A DNA stretch of 64,000 bases. Source: Eriocheir sinensis (lineage: Eukaryota > Arthropoda > Malacostraca > Decapoda > Varunidae). The stretch's first letter is position 1; every line of letters starts with the position of its first letter. Below the pieces are notes generated by a model. It was not told where the DNA came from. It searched no databases and saw only the letters and a list, made by a program, of their open reading frames with translations. Below, piece after piece: positions 23,445 through 33,822 of the stretch. The translations under genes and the position numbers were made by a program. Location: assembly GCF_024679095.1 (NCBI RefSeq), contig NC_066577.1:1208351-1272350 (forward strand), given 5' to 3'.

Positions 23445-23865
23445 GCCCCTGTCACACTGAATTTACGACCTAACAACGACAATCGGCGACCTGCGATTCG
23501 TGGGAGGTCGCACATGGTCGCGCTTGCGACCGTCATGTGTCTCCGTCCGCCGTATGACCGATAAGGTCGGCTGCAGGTTTTTGGTGCTGCACCAAAGTGT
23601 GACTGACGCACCGAACAGCAGATAATTTACATGATAAAATCTACAGCCTATCACGGTTCTGCAGCATCCTTTGGAAACAGTTGAAATGACATGTAAAAGA
23701 AAGTTGAGTCGGTTTAAGCTGGTACAAGAGAAAGAGCTGGCAATGGGCACCTCTAGAGGAAGTGAGTCGACAGAGGAAAGAGACCGAAGGAAAGCTGCAA
23801 AAAAGATGAACTATTTAAACAGACACAAGCTAGAACGAAACATGCAGCGGTTTCATTAGATATAC
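23445..23865. mobile_element. Possible DNA-transposon insertion in P1 (unassigned)
   Basis: This stretch is absent from the matching place in P2 (which runs on from CAGATAAGATGG near 43780). It starts AAGCCCCTGTCACACTG, similar in style to Harbinger-type ends in this window (GGCCCCGTTCACACTGTG at 45630). A matching inverted right end is not found, and the 62-codon plus-strand ORF (23671-23859) has no domain I recognise. Fragment or coincidence remain possible. Confidence 0.35.
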
Positions 23866-24799
23866 ATGACAGTTACGAGAAAGGAGTAGAAATATCAAAC
23901 GGGTGAATGTATAGGAAGATAGCGTGAAAGAGAGCGGGAGAGTAACCGTAAGGATATATAGATATAATGACAAATAAATGTAATGTGAGATAAGTAGAGG
24001 TATTTTTAATAGGATTAAAAGAAGAAAAAGGTCAGTAGATATTGACTGAAGAAAATACTTACCTATACACACAGCTGAAAGATAAACGATTATGAACATG
24101 ACGTAGAATCACTTGCATCGTTTGTGGCTTTAAAAAAATAAAGGAAGGAAAAAACTGTCACTAATTAAAGGAAGGATAAAAGTAAGAGTAAAAGTAAAAG
24201 CTAAAAAAAGTAATATTAAAGGAAAAAGTAAAACAATAAAAATTGAAATGCTTTAAAAAAATTGGAAGAGACTTTGTTACTGTAGATAGAAAAGACAAAG
24301 TAAAAAAGTGATAAAGGAATAAAAAACCCTCACTATAAAAATGAAAGAGAAGCTAACCAGTCCGCGGTGGCCTTTGTCCCGCGATGCTGCAGCCCAAGAA
24401 AGGAATTTGTGTTGCTTAATTGAATTAGTGGCCGACCCTGCTACCCCTCCTGCTCCTCCTCTTCCTCTACCTCCTCCTCCTCCTCCTGCTCTTTTTTTCT
24501 TTCTTTTCTTCCCTCACTACCACCCTCCACATCCCTCTTGTTCTTCTCTGCTCTTACATCCCCTTCACTCCACCTCACCTCCCCTTCCACCACGCTCTCT
24601 ATCATTCTTCTCGCTTTTTCCTCTCACTAACCGTCTCCACCTCCCTTCCTCTGTTCGCTTTCCCTCCACTTTACCACCCTTCCTCCCACGTCCTCTTCCC
24701 CCATTCCTCCTCCTTCTCCTATCGCTGTCTCCTCACACCTTCCTGCCCCTTCCCTCTAACCAGTGATGTCCACCCCCCACATCCCCCTATTACCAGTCT

Positions 24800-25474
24800 C
24801 CAACCATTTCCACTCACAACACCCCTCCTACGCCCTCTTCCCTCTCCCCCCATAACGGACCTCGTGACAGCCTCGTTAGATCCAGGTTGAGTTATCGGTG
24901 TATTTTTACCTCTGAGTTTTCTGTTTTGTTTGTTTATTTATTTTTGTTTTTTGTTAAGTATGACTGATATTTTTTTTTCTATGACTTGGCTTATGTGTTA
25001 TTTCCTCTCTGTTTTGTTCTTGTGCTCTGTGACTGTCTTGTTTGTTTGTTGCCTAATTCAGTTTTTTGCAAGATAGATTGTCGCTTCTTCTTCTTGGTGA
25101 AGTTGTTTATGTTGTTATTTCGTGTGCAGCATTTCTCACACTTACAGGTGTGTTAATAATCACTCCCGGTAAATATTTTCATCACATTTACTTAAATTTG
25201 GGAAGAACAGGTTGTCCTTAATTTTCCAAACATTTATTACACAGTTAGCACACAGAGTCGATCTTGAATGGTTTCGAACAAAGTTACGGTAAATAAAACA
25301 TATTGTTCGCAATATCCTGTTTTATGTAAAGGAAGTAATACGTATTTGTAATGTAAAGAAAACGGAACTGATAGTAAAGAATGTAAAGATAAGATTATTG
25401 GGAACATAACACAAGTAATCCACGAGTCCGGTAGGGCCATGCAAGGCCACAACAAAAAAAAATCAGGCACAGGC
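24800..25474. other. Unique-looking spacer, no gene recognised
   Basis: T-rich from 24900 to 25180, then mixed sequence. A 122-codon minus-strand ORF (25237-25605) has no recognisable domain and ends inside the repeated unit next to CR1 copy B. Confidence 0.35.
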
Positions 25475-25612
25475 ATTGTGATATAACACAAACAACTCTT
25501 ACAATGACATATCAGTTGACTGTGTAGGACTTGAGTGTTGCCGAGCACGGGTGTGGTGCTGTCCACGTTCACGAATCCTCCAACATTGTGATGTAACACA
25601 AACAACTCTTAC
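25475..25612. repeat. Tandem unit flanking CR1 copy B (left side)
   Basis: A 28-bp module (TTGTGATATAACACAAAC...) occurs at about 25476-25503 and again at about 25585-25612. Between them is an 82-bp module starting ATGACATATCAG. The 82-bp module reappears at 30265-30348, directly after the 3' end of CR1 copy B, so the LINE sits in the middle of a short tandem array. Confidence 0.75.
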
Positions 25613-25781
25613 AGACACACCCTTTTCCCCGGGGAAATGACCTGACTGCGACCTCACAGCAGCTGTTGGTTTGTTTTCCTAGATACACATTTTTGACCTG
25701 ACGACCTCACCGCAGCTGCGTACTTTGTTATCGTCTTAACGCGCCTAATTGTTTCCGTCTTGCCTCGCCCATATCTTCACC

Positions 25782-27274
25782 ATGACGTCCCTCAAGCGTT
25801 GTTCTGGGTGTGGCCTTCGCATGGCCAAGCAGTACTTTCTTTCCAAGGACGTTTGTAGGTTCTGCGTTAAGACTCAGAAGGATGATCAGAGGATCATAGA
25901 GTTAGAGAATAGGGTTACGACTCTCGCCGCCCAGGTACACTTACTGGTTAGTGCAGCAGCAACAAGCCCCGCCTCCTCCTCCTCCCCTTCCTCTTCCTCT
26001 TCTTCCTCGTCCTCCTCCCCTCTAGTATTGTCTTCACCCACACAGCAGCCCCTCCCATCCTCCTCCTCCTCCTCCTCGACCATCTCCGATCTCCCCGCTT
26101 CCCACCCCTCCTTCTCCTCTTCTTCCTCCTCTTCCTCCTCTTCCTCCTCCTCCTCCTCCTCCTCCTCCTCCTCGCCTTCCTCTTCCGTCCCCCCTCTCCC
26201 CTCTCCCCGCCCACCCTCCTCCTCCTCCTCTCCCTCTTTCTCCTCCTTGTCCTCCGCCTCTTCGCTCGTCCCTCCCTCCCACACCTGTCCTTCACCTTTC
26301 CTTCCCCTCTTCCTCCTCCCTCTCCTCGTCCGTCCCTCCTCCCCACCTCACTCTCCCTCCTCACCTCCTCCTCCTCCTTCTCCTCCTCCTCCTCCTCCTC
26401 CTCCGCCTCCAATTCCTCGCCTTCCTCTTCCGTCCCCCCTCTCCCCTCTTCCCGCCCACTCTCCTCCTCCTCCTCCTCTCCCTCTTTCTCCTCCTTGTCC
26501 TCCGCCTCCTCGCTCGTCCCTCCCTCCAACACCTGTCCCTTACCTTCCCTTTCCCCCTCTTCCTCCTCCCTCTCCTCGTCCGTTCCTCCCTCCACCACCT
26601 CACCCTCCCTTTCTCCTTCTTCCTCTTCCTCCTCCTCCTCCCCCTTTCCACCTTCCACCTCTTCCACAATTTCTCCTCGTTCTTCACAGTAGGTCCCTCC
26701 CCTCCCTTCCCGCTCTCCCCTCCCCCCTTCACCCACCCCTCCTGGCCCCCCTTCCGGCCGTCGGATTCTTGTTGGTGATAGTCAGGTTCGTTATGTTGAC
26801 AGGTATTTTTGCTCCAAGGATAAGAACAGGACGAGGGTGTGTTTCCCAGGGGCAGGGGTGGGCCATATATCAGACAGGATTGAGGCGTGTATGGCAAGGG
26901 AGGGATCGAACCCCATTGTCTTTCTCAGCTGTGGCGGAAACGACGTTTCTCGTGTGCCAAGCGAGGACCTTCTCAGGCGTTTTAGAGAATTGTTAGGCAG
27001 GATACGTGACGCTGGTGGGTCGCCAGTAGTGTGTGGCGTCCTGCCAAGGAGAGGCGTTGGCGATGGATGGCTGTCCAGGGCGATAGCAGTGAACAGCAGA
27101 CTTGCTGAGCACTGCGAGCGCAATGGGTGGCTGTTCGTCGACAATTGGGACCTCTTCTTTGGCAACGACGCCCTCTACGCCCGTGACGGGATACACTTGA
27201 CGTTCAAGGGTGTTGAGGCTCTCTCAGACTCCCTTGAGCGAGCACTTGGTACCCTGAGGGATTTTTTAGTATAG
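25782..27274 (+). pseudogene. CR1 copy B ORF1: zinc finger plus SGNH esterase
   Basis: ORF1 of CR1 elements binds RNA and often carries an esterase domain. The ATG at 25782 (MTSLKRCSGCG) is chosen because it starts the conserved part. Paired cysteines C7/C10 and C25/C28 form a probable zinc finger, followed by a heptad-like stretch (IIELENRVTTLAAQVHLL). After a Ser/Pro-rich linker, frame 2 carries all SGNH blocks: GDSQV (Ser), CFPGAG (Gly), GGNDVS (Asn) and DGIHLT (Asp/His), ending at TAG 27274. The linker contains a 245-bp tandem duplication that moves the frame from 0 to 2, and a TAG at 26690-26692 also breaks it. The catalytic residues look intact. Confidence 0.8.
26171..26660 (+). repeat. 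245-bp tandem duplication inside CR1 ORF1 linker
   Basis: CTCGCCTTCCTCTTCCG starts at 26171 and again at 26416. The sequences following each run parallel for about 240 bp (both contain CTCCTTGTCCTCCGCCTC and CTCGTCCGT). The offset of 245 is not a multiple of three. Surrounding TCC runs probably promoted the slippage. Confidence 0.85.
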
Positions 27275-27309
27275 GCGAGGGGGGGAGGAGTAATGGGAGC
27301 AATGGGAGG

Positions 27310-28179
27310 AGTAATGGGAGGGGACATCTAGCTCATAATATAACCAGGCAGCTTAGAAGTAATTCTAGAGGAGTAACAGAGGACGGGCTAAGAATCTTCT
27401 ATACTAACAGCAGGAGCCTCAGAAACAAGATAGACTTACTAAGGGGTGAAGCTTGTTCAGAAAATTTTGACATAATAGCGATCACTGAGACATGGATAGA
27501 CACTGCTAATAGAAATTTTAGATCAGAATTTGAAATAACGGGTTATCAGATGTTTCACACAGACAGAAGGGGCAGAAAGAGAGGTGGAGTTGCGCTATAT
27601 GTTAAAGACTCACTTAAATGTTTAGTTAACAACTCAGTCAAAACTAACATGGATTCAGAATCAGTTTGGGTGGACGTTTACAAAGGGAAAGAAAAACTAA
27701 CTCTAGGAGTTATATACAGGCCACCCAACCTTAACAGGCAGGACACGAGTATATTACTACAGGAGATTGGCAGGGCGAGTATGAATAGAAATGTCTGCGT
27801 AATGGGGGACTTTAATTATAGGAATATAGACTGGGAAGATCTAGTGGGTGACCTGGAAGCCGAGGACTTTCTTGAAGTTATACAAGATAATTTCCTTAAG
27901 CAGGTAGTTACTGAGCCTACCAGAGGAGATAACATATTAGACTTAGTCCTAACCAATAATGGGAACTTGCTACGTGAGTTGGAGGTGGGCGGAGAGTTAG
28001 GAAATAGTGATCACAGAACGGTTCGTTTTAGCTTAGACTGGGCGGTAACCCGCGTACCAAACCCAGTGTTAGTGCCAGATTTTAGAAGAGCAAACTACGA
28101 GGGGCTTCGAAGACATCTTGAAGGGGTAAACTGGGATAATTTAGGGATTCATGAGGGCCAGAACTGCGGAACCAGGTAG
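27310..28179 (+). pseudogene. CR1 copy B ORF2: endonuclease domain
   Basis: Reading from upstream of 27388: LRIFYTNSRSLRNKIDLL, ITETW, GVALYVKDSL, GDFNYRNIDW and GNSDHRTVRF, giving a complete set of AP-endonuclease motifs. No ATG occurs before 27550, which lies inside the domain, so the true start is unclear and the frame simply opens after ORF1. Loss of 16 bp near 28168 relative to copies A and C causes the premature stop at 28177. Confidence 0.87.
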
Positions 28180-28334
28180 AAATGTCTTACAATAATTTAG
28201 TTAGAGTAATAGTAGAGGGGCAAGAACAGCATATACCACAGCGAACACTTAGAAAAGAAAACACTGATCCTAAGTGGATGACTCGTGGACTAAAACACGA
28301 GATTGGGTTAAAGAAGGAATTTATCAGAAAATAA

Positions 28335-29592
28335 AGAACGGGAAACACATCTCAGGGGCCGGTACGTCGAACTATCTAGATTAGTTAAGAAAAACACCAG
28401 GATAGCAAAAAGAACTATGAGATCAAAGTATCAAATGAGGCGAAAAGTAATCCTAAGGCATTCTTAAACATTTATAGAACAAAAAAACTGGAGAAAATTG
28501 GACCTCTTAATACAAACACAGGGAGCTAGTAGAAAATTACGAAAATATGAGCACATTGTTGAACGACTACTTCCTTTCAGTATTCACACAGGAGGATCGA
28601 ACGACTATACCGGAAAGAGTTCAGGTGTACGAGGGCGGGGATGGCGATAAATTGAGGGATGTAATCATTACCAGGCAAGTAGTTCAGGATGAGATAGATA
28701 AGCTTAAGAAAAACAAGTCGCCAGGTCCTGACGGGATATTTCCGAGGGTATTAAAGGAGTTAGGTGATATAATCAGTGACCCACTAACCGACATCTTTAA
28801 GATGTCGTTAAATACTGGCTATGTGCCGAGCCTATGGAAAGTAGCTAATGTGACGCCGATTTTTAAAAAGGGGGACAGGTCAGTTGCTTCAAACTATCGC
28901 CCAATTAGCTTAACATCGGTTATAGGGAAGATGCTGGAGTCCATAATAGCCAGGAACATTCGGGAGCATTTAGAGAAACATAGCTTAATTCACGACTCGC
29001 AGCATGGGTTTACAAAAGGTAGGTCATGCCTCACCAATCTCTTGTCCTTCTACAATAAAGTATTTGAGGCGGTTGACAGAGATGAAAATTATGATGTAAT
29101 CTATCTTGATTTTAGTAAAGCGTTTGACAAAGTTCCTCACCAACGACTGTTGCTTAAATTACAGGCTCACGGAGTAGAGGGTAAAGTTTTGAACTGGGTC
29201 AAGGCGTGGCTTAGCAATAGGAAGCAAAGAGTGCAAATCAATGGTAAAAGATCTGACTGGGATGTGTTACGAGTGGGGTCCCACAAGGTTCGGTATTAGG
29301 TCCACTTTTGTTTATTATTTATATCAATGACTTAGACACAGGAATTAGTAGTGATGTTAGTAAATTTGCAGATGATACCAAGATCGGTAGAGTAATTGAG
29401 TCGGATCAGGACGCTAGTATTCTCCAAGGTGAACTCAACAGATTATATGACTGGGCGGATAAATGGCAGATGGAGTTCAATGTAGGGAAGTGCAGTATTC
29501 TGAGTGTAGGTAGGATAAAACCCTCACATAACTATTGCTTAAATGACACTCTCATAAGTAGGTCTGGGTGCGAGAGGGATTTAGGGTCTTAG
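28335..29592 (+). pseudogene. CR1 copy B ORF2: reverse transcriptase (two frames)
   Basis: After the shared TAA (28332-28334) and further indels near 28400-28520, the RT reads in frame 2 from about 28547 (NKSPGPDGIFPRVLKE, FKKGDRSVASNYRPI, FTKGRSCLTNLLSF, YLDFSKAFDKVPH). Loss of one G in the GGGG run near 29268 moves it to frame 1, which carries the FADD box (KFADDTKIG) near 29365. A second loss near 29583 ends that frame. Confidence 0.87.
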
Positions 29593-30176
29593 TGAGCTCT
29601 GATCTCCGTCCAAGGGCACAATGCATTCAAGCTAGAAATCGAGCTAATAGGGTACTGGGATTTATTTCAAGGAGCGTAAGCAACAGAAGCCCCGAAGTCT
29701 TCCTCAAACTATATTTAGCATTAGTTAGACCTCATCTTGACTATGCGGTTCAGTTCTGGTCACCCTACTATAGAATGGATATCAAAATGTTAGAATCGGT
29801 GCAGAGGAGGATGACTAAGATGATTCAGGGGTTGAGAAACTTGCCATACGAGGAAAGACTCAAACAGTTAAACTTGCATTCTCTAGAAAGGCGAAGGGTG
29901 CGTGGAGACATGATCGAGGTTTATAAATGGATGAAGGGCTTTAATAAGGGAGACATTCATAAGGTTTTGTTGGTAAGAGAACCGGGTAGGACACGAAGTA
30001 ACGGGTTTAAACTGGATAAATTCAGATTCAACAGGGACATAGGCAAAAATTGGTTTACTAACAGGGTGGTGGATGAGTGGAATAGGCTTAGCAGTCATGT
30101 GGTGAGTGCCAATACAATTGTCACATTCAAAAATAGACTAGATAAATTCATGGACAGCGATATTAGGTGGGGTTAG
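29568..30176 (+). pseudogene. CR1 copy B ORF2: C-terminal region
   Basis: Frame 3 continuation: [54 protein letters not shown], natural stop at 30174-30176. This part is nearly identical to copies A, C and D and has no internal stops, so the family was recently active somewhere in the genome. Confidence 0.87.
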
Positions 30177-30262
30177 ATACACGGGAGCTTAGGGTCAAAG
30201 GAGCTGCCTCGTACAGGCCTACCGGCCTCTTGCAGACTCCTGCGTTCTTATGTTCTTATGTT

Positions 30263-30348
30263 TAATGACATATCAGCTGACCGTGTAGGACTTGAGTGTT
30301 GCCGAGCACGGGTGTGGTTCTGTACTCATTCACGAATCCTCCAACATT
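30263..30348. repeat. Tandem unit flanking CR1 copy B (right side)
   Basis: Repeats the 82-bp module of 25503-25585 (ATGACATATCAG ... CCTCCAACATT) with about six differences. Confidence 0.75.
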
Positions 30349-30892
<544 letters not shown>

Positions 30893-31302
30893 CAAAGGAG
30901 TCAGTTCAAGGGCATAAAAATGGGAAACAATAATGAAAAAATAAGCCCGCTACTCACTGCTCCTAAAAAGAGTTAGAGGAGTGGCCGAAAAATGGGTCAA
31001 TTTCGGGAGGAGAGGTGTCCTGATACGCTCCTCTTGAAAGAGTTCAAGTCATAAGCAGGAAGAGATACAGATGAAGGAAGATTGTTCCAGAGTTTACCAG
31101 CGTGAGGGATGAAAGAGTGAAGATGCTGGTTAACTCCTGCGTAAGGGATTTGGACAGTAAAAGGATGAGCTTGAGTAGAAAATCGTGTGTGGCGAGGCCC
31201 CGGGAGGGGGGAGGCATGCAGTTAAGGCGCTGGTACACTAGCACATTTTCCGTCAATATTTTTCATCAACTTCCTCAAAATTGACAACTTCTTTTTAAGG
31301 CC

Positions 31303-31372
31303 CTGTTACACTAGCTCATTTTCCGTCAATATTTTTCATCAACTTCCGTCTGCACCTCGTTTGCACTGCTTC
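31303..31372 (+). repeat. Second Harbinger left end inside H1
   Basis: Starting after TTA, AGGCCCTGTTACACTAGC followed by ATTTTCCGTCAATATTTT repeats the H1 terminus about 78 bp further in. Either a second related element landed here, or H1 has a duplicated terminus. No separate matching right end was found. Confidence 0.7.
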
Positions 31373-31464
31373 CATAAGAACATAAGAACATAAGAACGCA
31401 GGAGTCTGCAAGAGGCCGGTAGGCCTGTACGAGGCAGCTCCTTTGACCCTAAGCTCCCGTGTAT

Positions 31465-32340
31465 CTAACCCCACCTATTATCGCTGTCCATGAATTTATC
31501 TAGTCTATTTTTGAATGTGACAATTGTATTGGCACTCACCACATGACTGCTAAGCCTATTCCACTCATCCACCACCCTGTTAGTAAACCAATTTTTGCCT
31601 ATGTCCCTGTTGAATCTGAATTTATCGAGCTTAAACCCGTTACTTCGTGTCCTACCCGGTTCTCTTACCAACAAAACCTTATGAATGTCTCCCTTATTAA
31701 AGCCCTTCATCCATTTATAAACCTCGATCATGTCTCCACGCACCCTTCGCCTTTCTAGAGAATGCAAGTTTAACTGTTTGAGTCTTTCCTCGTATGGCAA
31801 GTTTCTCAACCCCTGAATCATCTTAGTCATCCTCCTCTGCACCGATTCTAACATTTTGATATCCATTCTATAGTAGGGTGACCAGAACTGAACCGCATAG
31901 TCAAGATGAGGTCTAACTAATGCTAAATATAGTTTGAGGAAGACTTCGGGGCTTCTGTTGCTTACGCTCCTTGAAATAAATCCCAGTACCCTATTAGCTC
32001 GATTTGTAGCTTGAATGCATTGTGCCCTTGGACGGAGATCAGAGCTCACTAAGACACATAAATCCCTATCGCACCCAGACCTACTTATGAGAGTTTCATT
32101 TAAGCAATAGTTTCCTACACTCAGAATACTGCACTTCCGTACATTGAACTCCATCTGCCATTTATCCGCCCAGTCATATAATCTGTTGAGTTCACCTTGG
32201 AGAATACTAGCGTCCTGATCCGACTCAATTACTCTACCGATCTTGGTATCATCTGCAAACTTACTAACATCACTACTAATTCCTGTGTCTAAGTCATTGA
32301 TATAAATAATAAACAAAGTGGACCTAATACCGAGCCTTGT
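31465..32340 (-). pseudogene. CR1 copy C ORF2: RT catalytic and C-terminal part
   Basis: LFIIYINDLDTGISSDVSKF with an intact FADD box, then SSDLRPRAQCIQATNRANRV and the normal C-terminus to the stop at 31465. It is open for over 290 codons. The frame extends a little further at its start (to 32382) because of the indel near 32322. Confidence 0.83.
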
Positions 32341-32639
32341 GGGACCCCACTGTAACACATCCCCAGTCAGATCTTTTACCATTGATTTGCACTCTTTGCT
32401 TCCTATTGCTAAGCCACGCCTTGACCCAGTTCAAAACTTTACCCTCTACTCCGTGAGCCTGTAATTTAAGCAACAGTCGTTGGTGAGGAACTTTGTCAAA
32501 CGCTTTACTAAAATCAAGATAGATTACATCATAATTTTCATCTCTGTCAACCGCCTCAAATACTTTATTGTAGAAGGACAAGAGATTGGTGAGGCATGAC
32601 CTACCTTTTGTGAACCCATGCTGCGAGTCGTGAATTAAG
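32324..32639 (-). pseudogene. CR1 copy C ORF2: RT middle part
   Basis: NLLSFYNKVFEAVDRDENYD, YLDFSKAFDKVPH, then the frame breaks at GCVTVGSHK because the C of CTCGTAAC (copy A) is missing near 32352. Confidence 0.82.
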
Positions 32640-33287
32640 CTATGTTTCTAAATGCTCCTGAATGTTCCTGGCTATTATGGACTCCAGCATCTTCCCTATA
32701 ACCGATGTTAAGCTAATTGGGCGATAGTTTGAAGCAACTGACCTGTCCCCCTTTTTGAAAATCGGCGTCACATTAGCTACTTTCCATAGGCTCGGCACAT
32801 AGCCAGTATTTACCGACATCTTAAAGATGTCGGTTAGTGGGTCACTGATTATATCACCTAGCTCCTTTAATACCCTCGGAAATATCCCGTCAGGACCTGG
32901 CGACTTGTTCTTCTTAAGCTTATCTATCTCATCCTGAACTACTTGCCTGGTAATGATTATATCCCTCAATTTATCGCCATCCCCGCCCTCGTACACCTGA
33001 ACTCTTTCCGGTATAGTCGTTCGATCCTCCTGTGTGAATACTGAAAGGAAGTAGTCGTTCAACAATGTGCTCATATTTTCGTAATTTTCTACTAGCTCCC
33101 CTGTGTTTGTTTTCAGCGGTCCAATTTTCTCCCGTGTTTTTGTTCTATACATCTGAAAGAAGCCCTTAGGATTACTTTTCGCCTCATTTGCTACTTTGAT
33201 CTCATAGTTCTTTTTGCTATCCTGGTTTTTTCTTAACTAATCTAGATAGTTCGACGTACCGGCCCCTGAGATGTGTTTCCCCATTCT
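32640..33287 (-). pseudogene. CR1 copy C ORF2: RT N-terminal half
   Basis: Clear coding from 33152 (MYRTKTREKIGPLKTNTGEL) through KNKSPGPDGIFPRVLKE to SVIGKMLESIIARNIQEHLE, with a stop at 32640 where the frame is lost near CTAAATGCTCC. The linker 33153-33287 carries additional indels shared in part with copy B. Confidence 0.83.
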
Positions 33288-33795
33288 TTATTTTCTGATA
33301 AATTCCTTCTTTAACCCAATCTCGTGTTTTAGTCCACGAATCATCCACTTAGGATCATTGTTTTCTTTTCTAAGTGTTCGCTGTGGTATATGCTGTTCTT
33401 GCCCCTCTACTATTACTCTAACTAAATTATTGTAAGACATTTCTACCTGGTTCTCCTGGCTCTCCAATCCGCAGTTCTGGCCCTCATGAATCCCTAAATT
33501 ATCCCAGTTTACCCCTTCAAGATGTCTTCGAAGCCCCTCGTAGTTTGCTCTTCTAAAATCTGGCACTAACACTGGGTTTGGATCACGGGTTACCGCCCAG
33601 TCTAACCTAAAACGAACCGTTCTGTGATCACTATTTCCTAACTCTCCGCCCACCTCCAACTCACGTAGCAAGTTCCCATTATTGGTTAGGACTAAGTCTA
33701 ATATGTTATCTCCTCTGGTAGGCTCAGTAACTACCTGCTTAAGGAAATTATCTTGTATAACTTCAAGAAAGTCCTCGGCTTCCAGGTCACCCACT
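33288..33795 (-). pseudogene. CR1 copy C ORF2: endonuclease C-terminal part
   Basis: EVIQDNFLKQVVTEPTRGDN, then LGNSDHRTVRFRLDWAV, ending EFIRK and the same TAA stop as copies A and B. The N-terminal two-thirds of the nuclease were lost by 5' truncation; the frame extends artificially into flank up to 33821. Confidence 0.85.
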
Positions 33796-33822
33796 TCCGT
33801 CACATGTAAACAAAACACCATG

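Larger units (their letters stand above)
21600..24800. repeat. Segmental duplication copy P1 (paralogue of 38500-47800)
   Basis: Collinear anchors shared with P2 are: 21780-21930 with 38705-38855 (GGGCGTGACAAGGGCGTGGG); 22130-22250 with 39470-39590 (GCCTGACAGCCTCCCCGG); 22950-23410 with 43430-43740 (CCAGTTGATTTG, AACGCCACTCCATCCGTCTC); 24045-24130 with 44730-44820; 24340-24430 with 45095-45185 (GGAATTTGTGTTGCTT); and 24470-24600 with 47605-47740. Order and orientation are the same. No gene is visible in the shared sequence. It is not coding in any consistent frame. Confidence 0.85.
25613..30262 (+). mobile_element. CR1-like LINE, copy B (near full length)
   Basis: The longest copy: about 170 bp of 5' UTR, ORF1 (zinc finger, coiled coil, low-complexity linker, SGNH hydrolase), ORF2 (endonuclease, RT) and a 3' UTR ending in TTCTTATG octamers at about 30246-30262. 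About 4.65 kb is normal for CR1. It is disabled by a frame-shifting duplication in ORF1, a 16-bp deletion near 28168, the shared TAA at 28332, and one-base losses near 29268 and 29583. Confidence 0.88.
31373..33795 (-). mobile_element. CR1-like LINE, copy C (5'-truncated, minus strand, inside H1)
   Basis: Runs from the octamer tail (CATAAGAA repeats from 31373) to a truncation at 33795 in the endonuclease domain (GDLEAEDFLEV). It interrupts the 5' leader of the H1 transposase gene. Possible 4-5-bp target repeats (CTTCC / CTTCC) flank it. It is closest in structure to copy A. Confidence 0.88.

Noticed and set aside
23445..23865. Full Harbinger element in P1
   Set aside because: Only a Harbinger-like left start was seen; no inverted right end or target triplet could be matched, so it is listed only as a possible fragment.
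25749..26996. 415-codon Ser/Pro-rich ORF as a mucin-like secreted protein
   Set aside because: Its start is the CR1 ORF1 zinc finger and the rest is TCC-repeat translation plus the esterase region read in the wrong frame.
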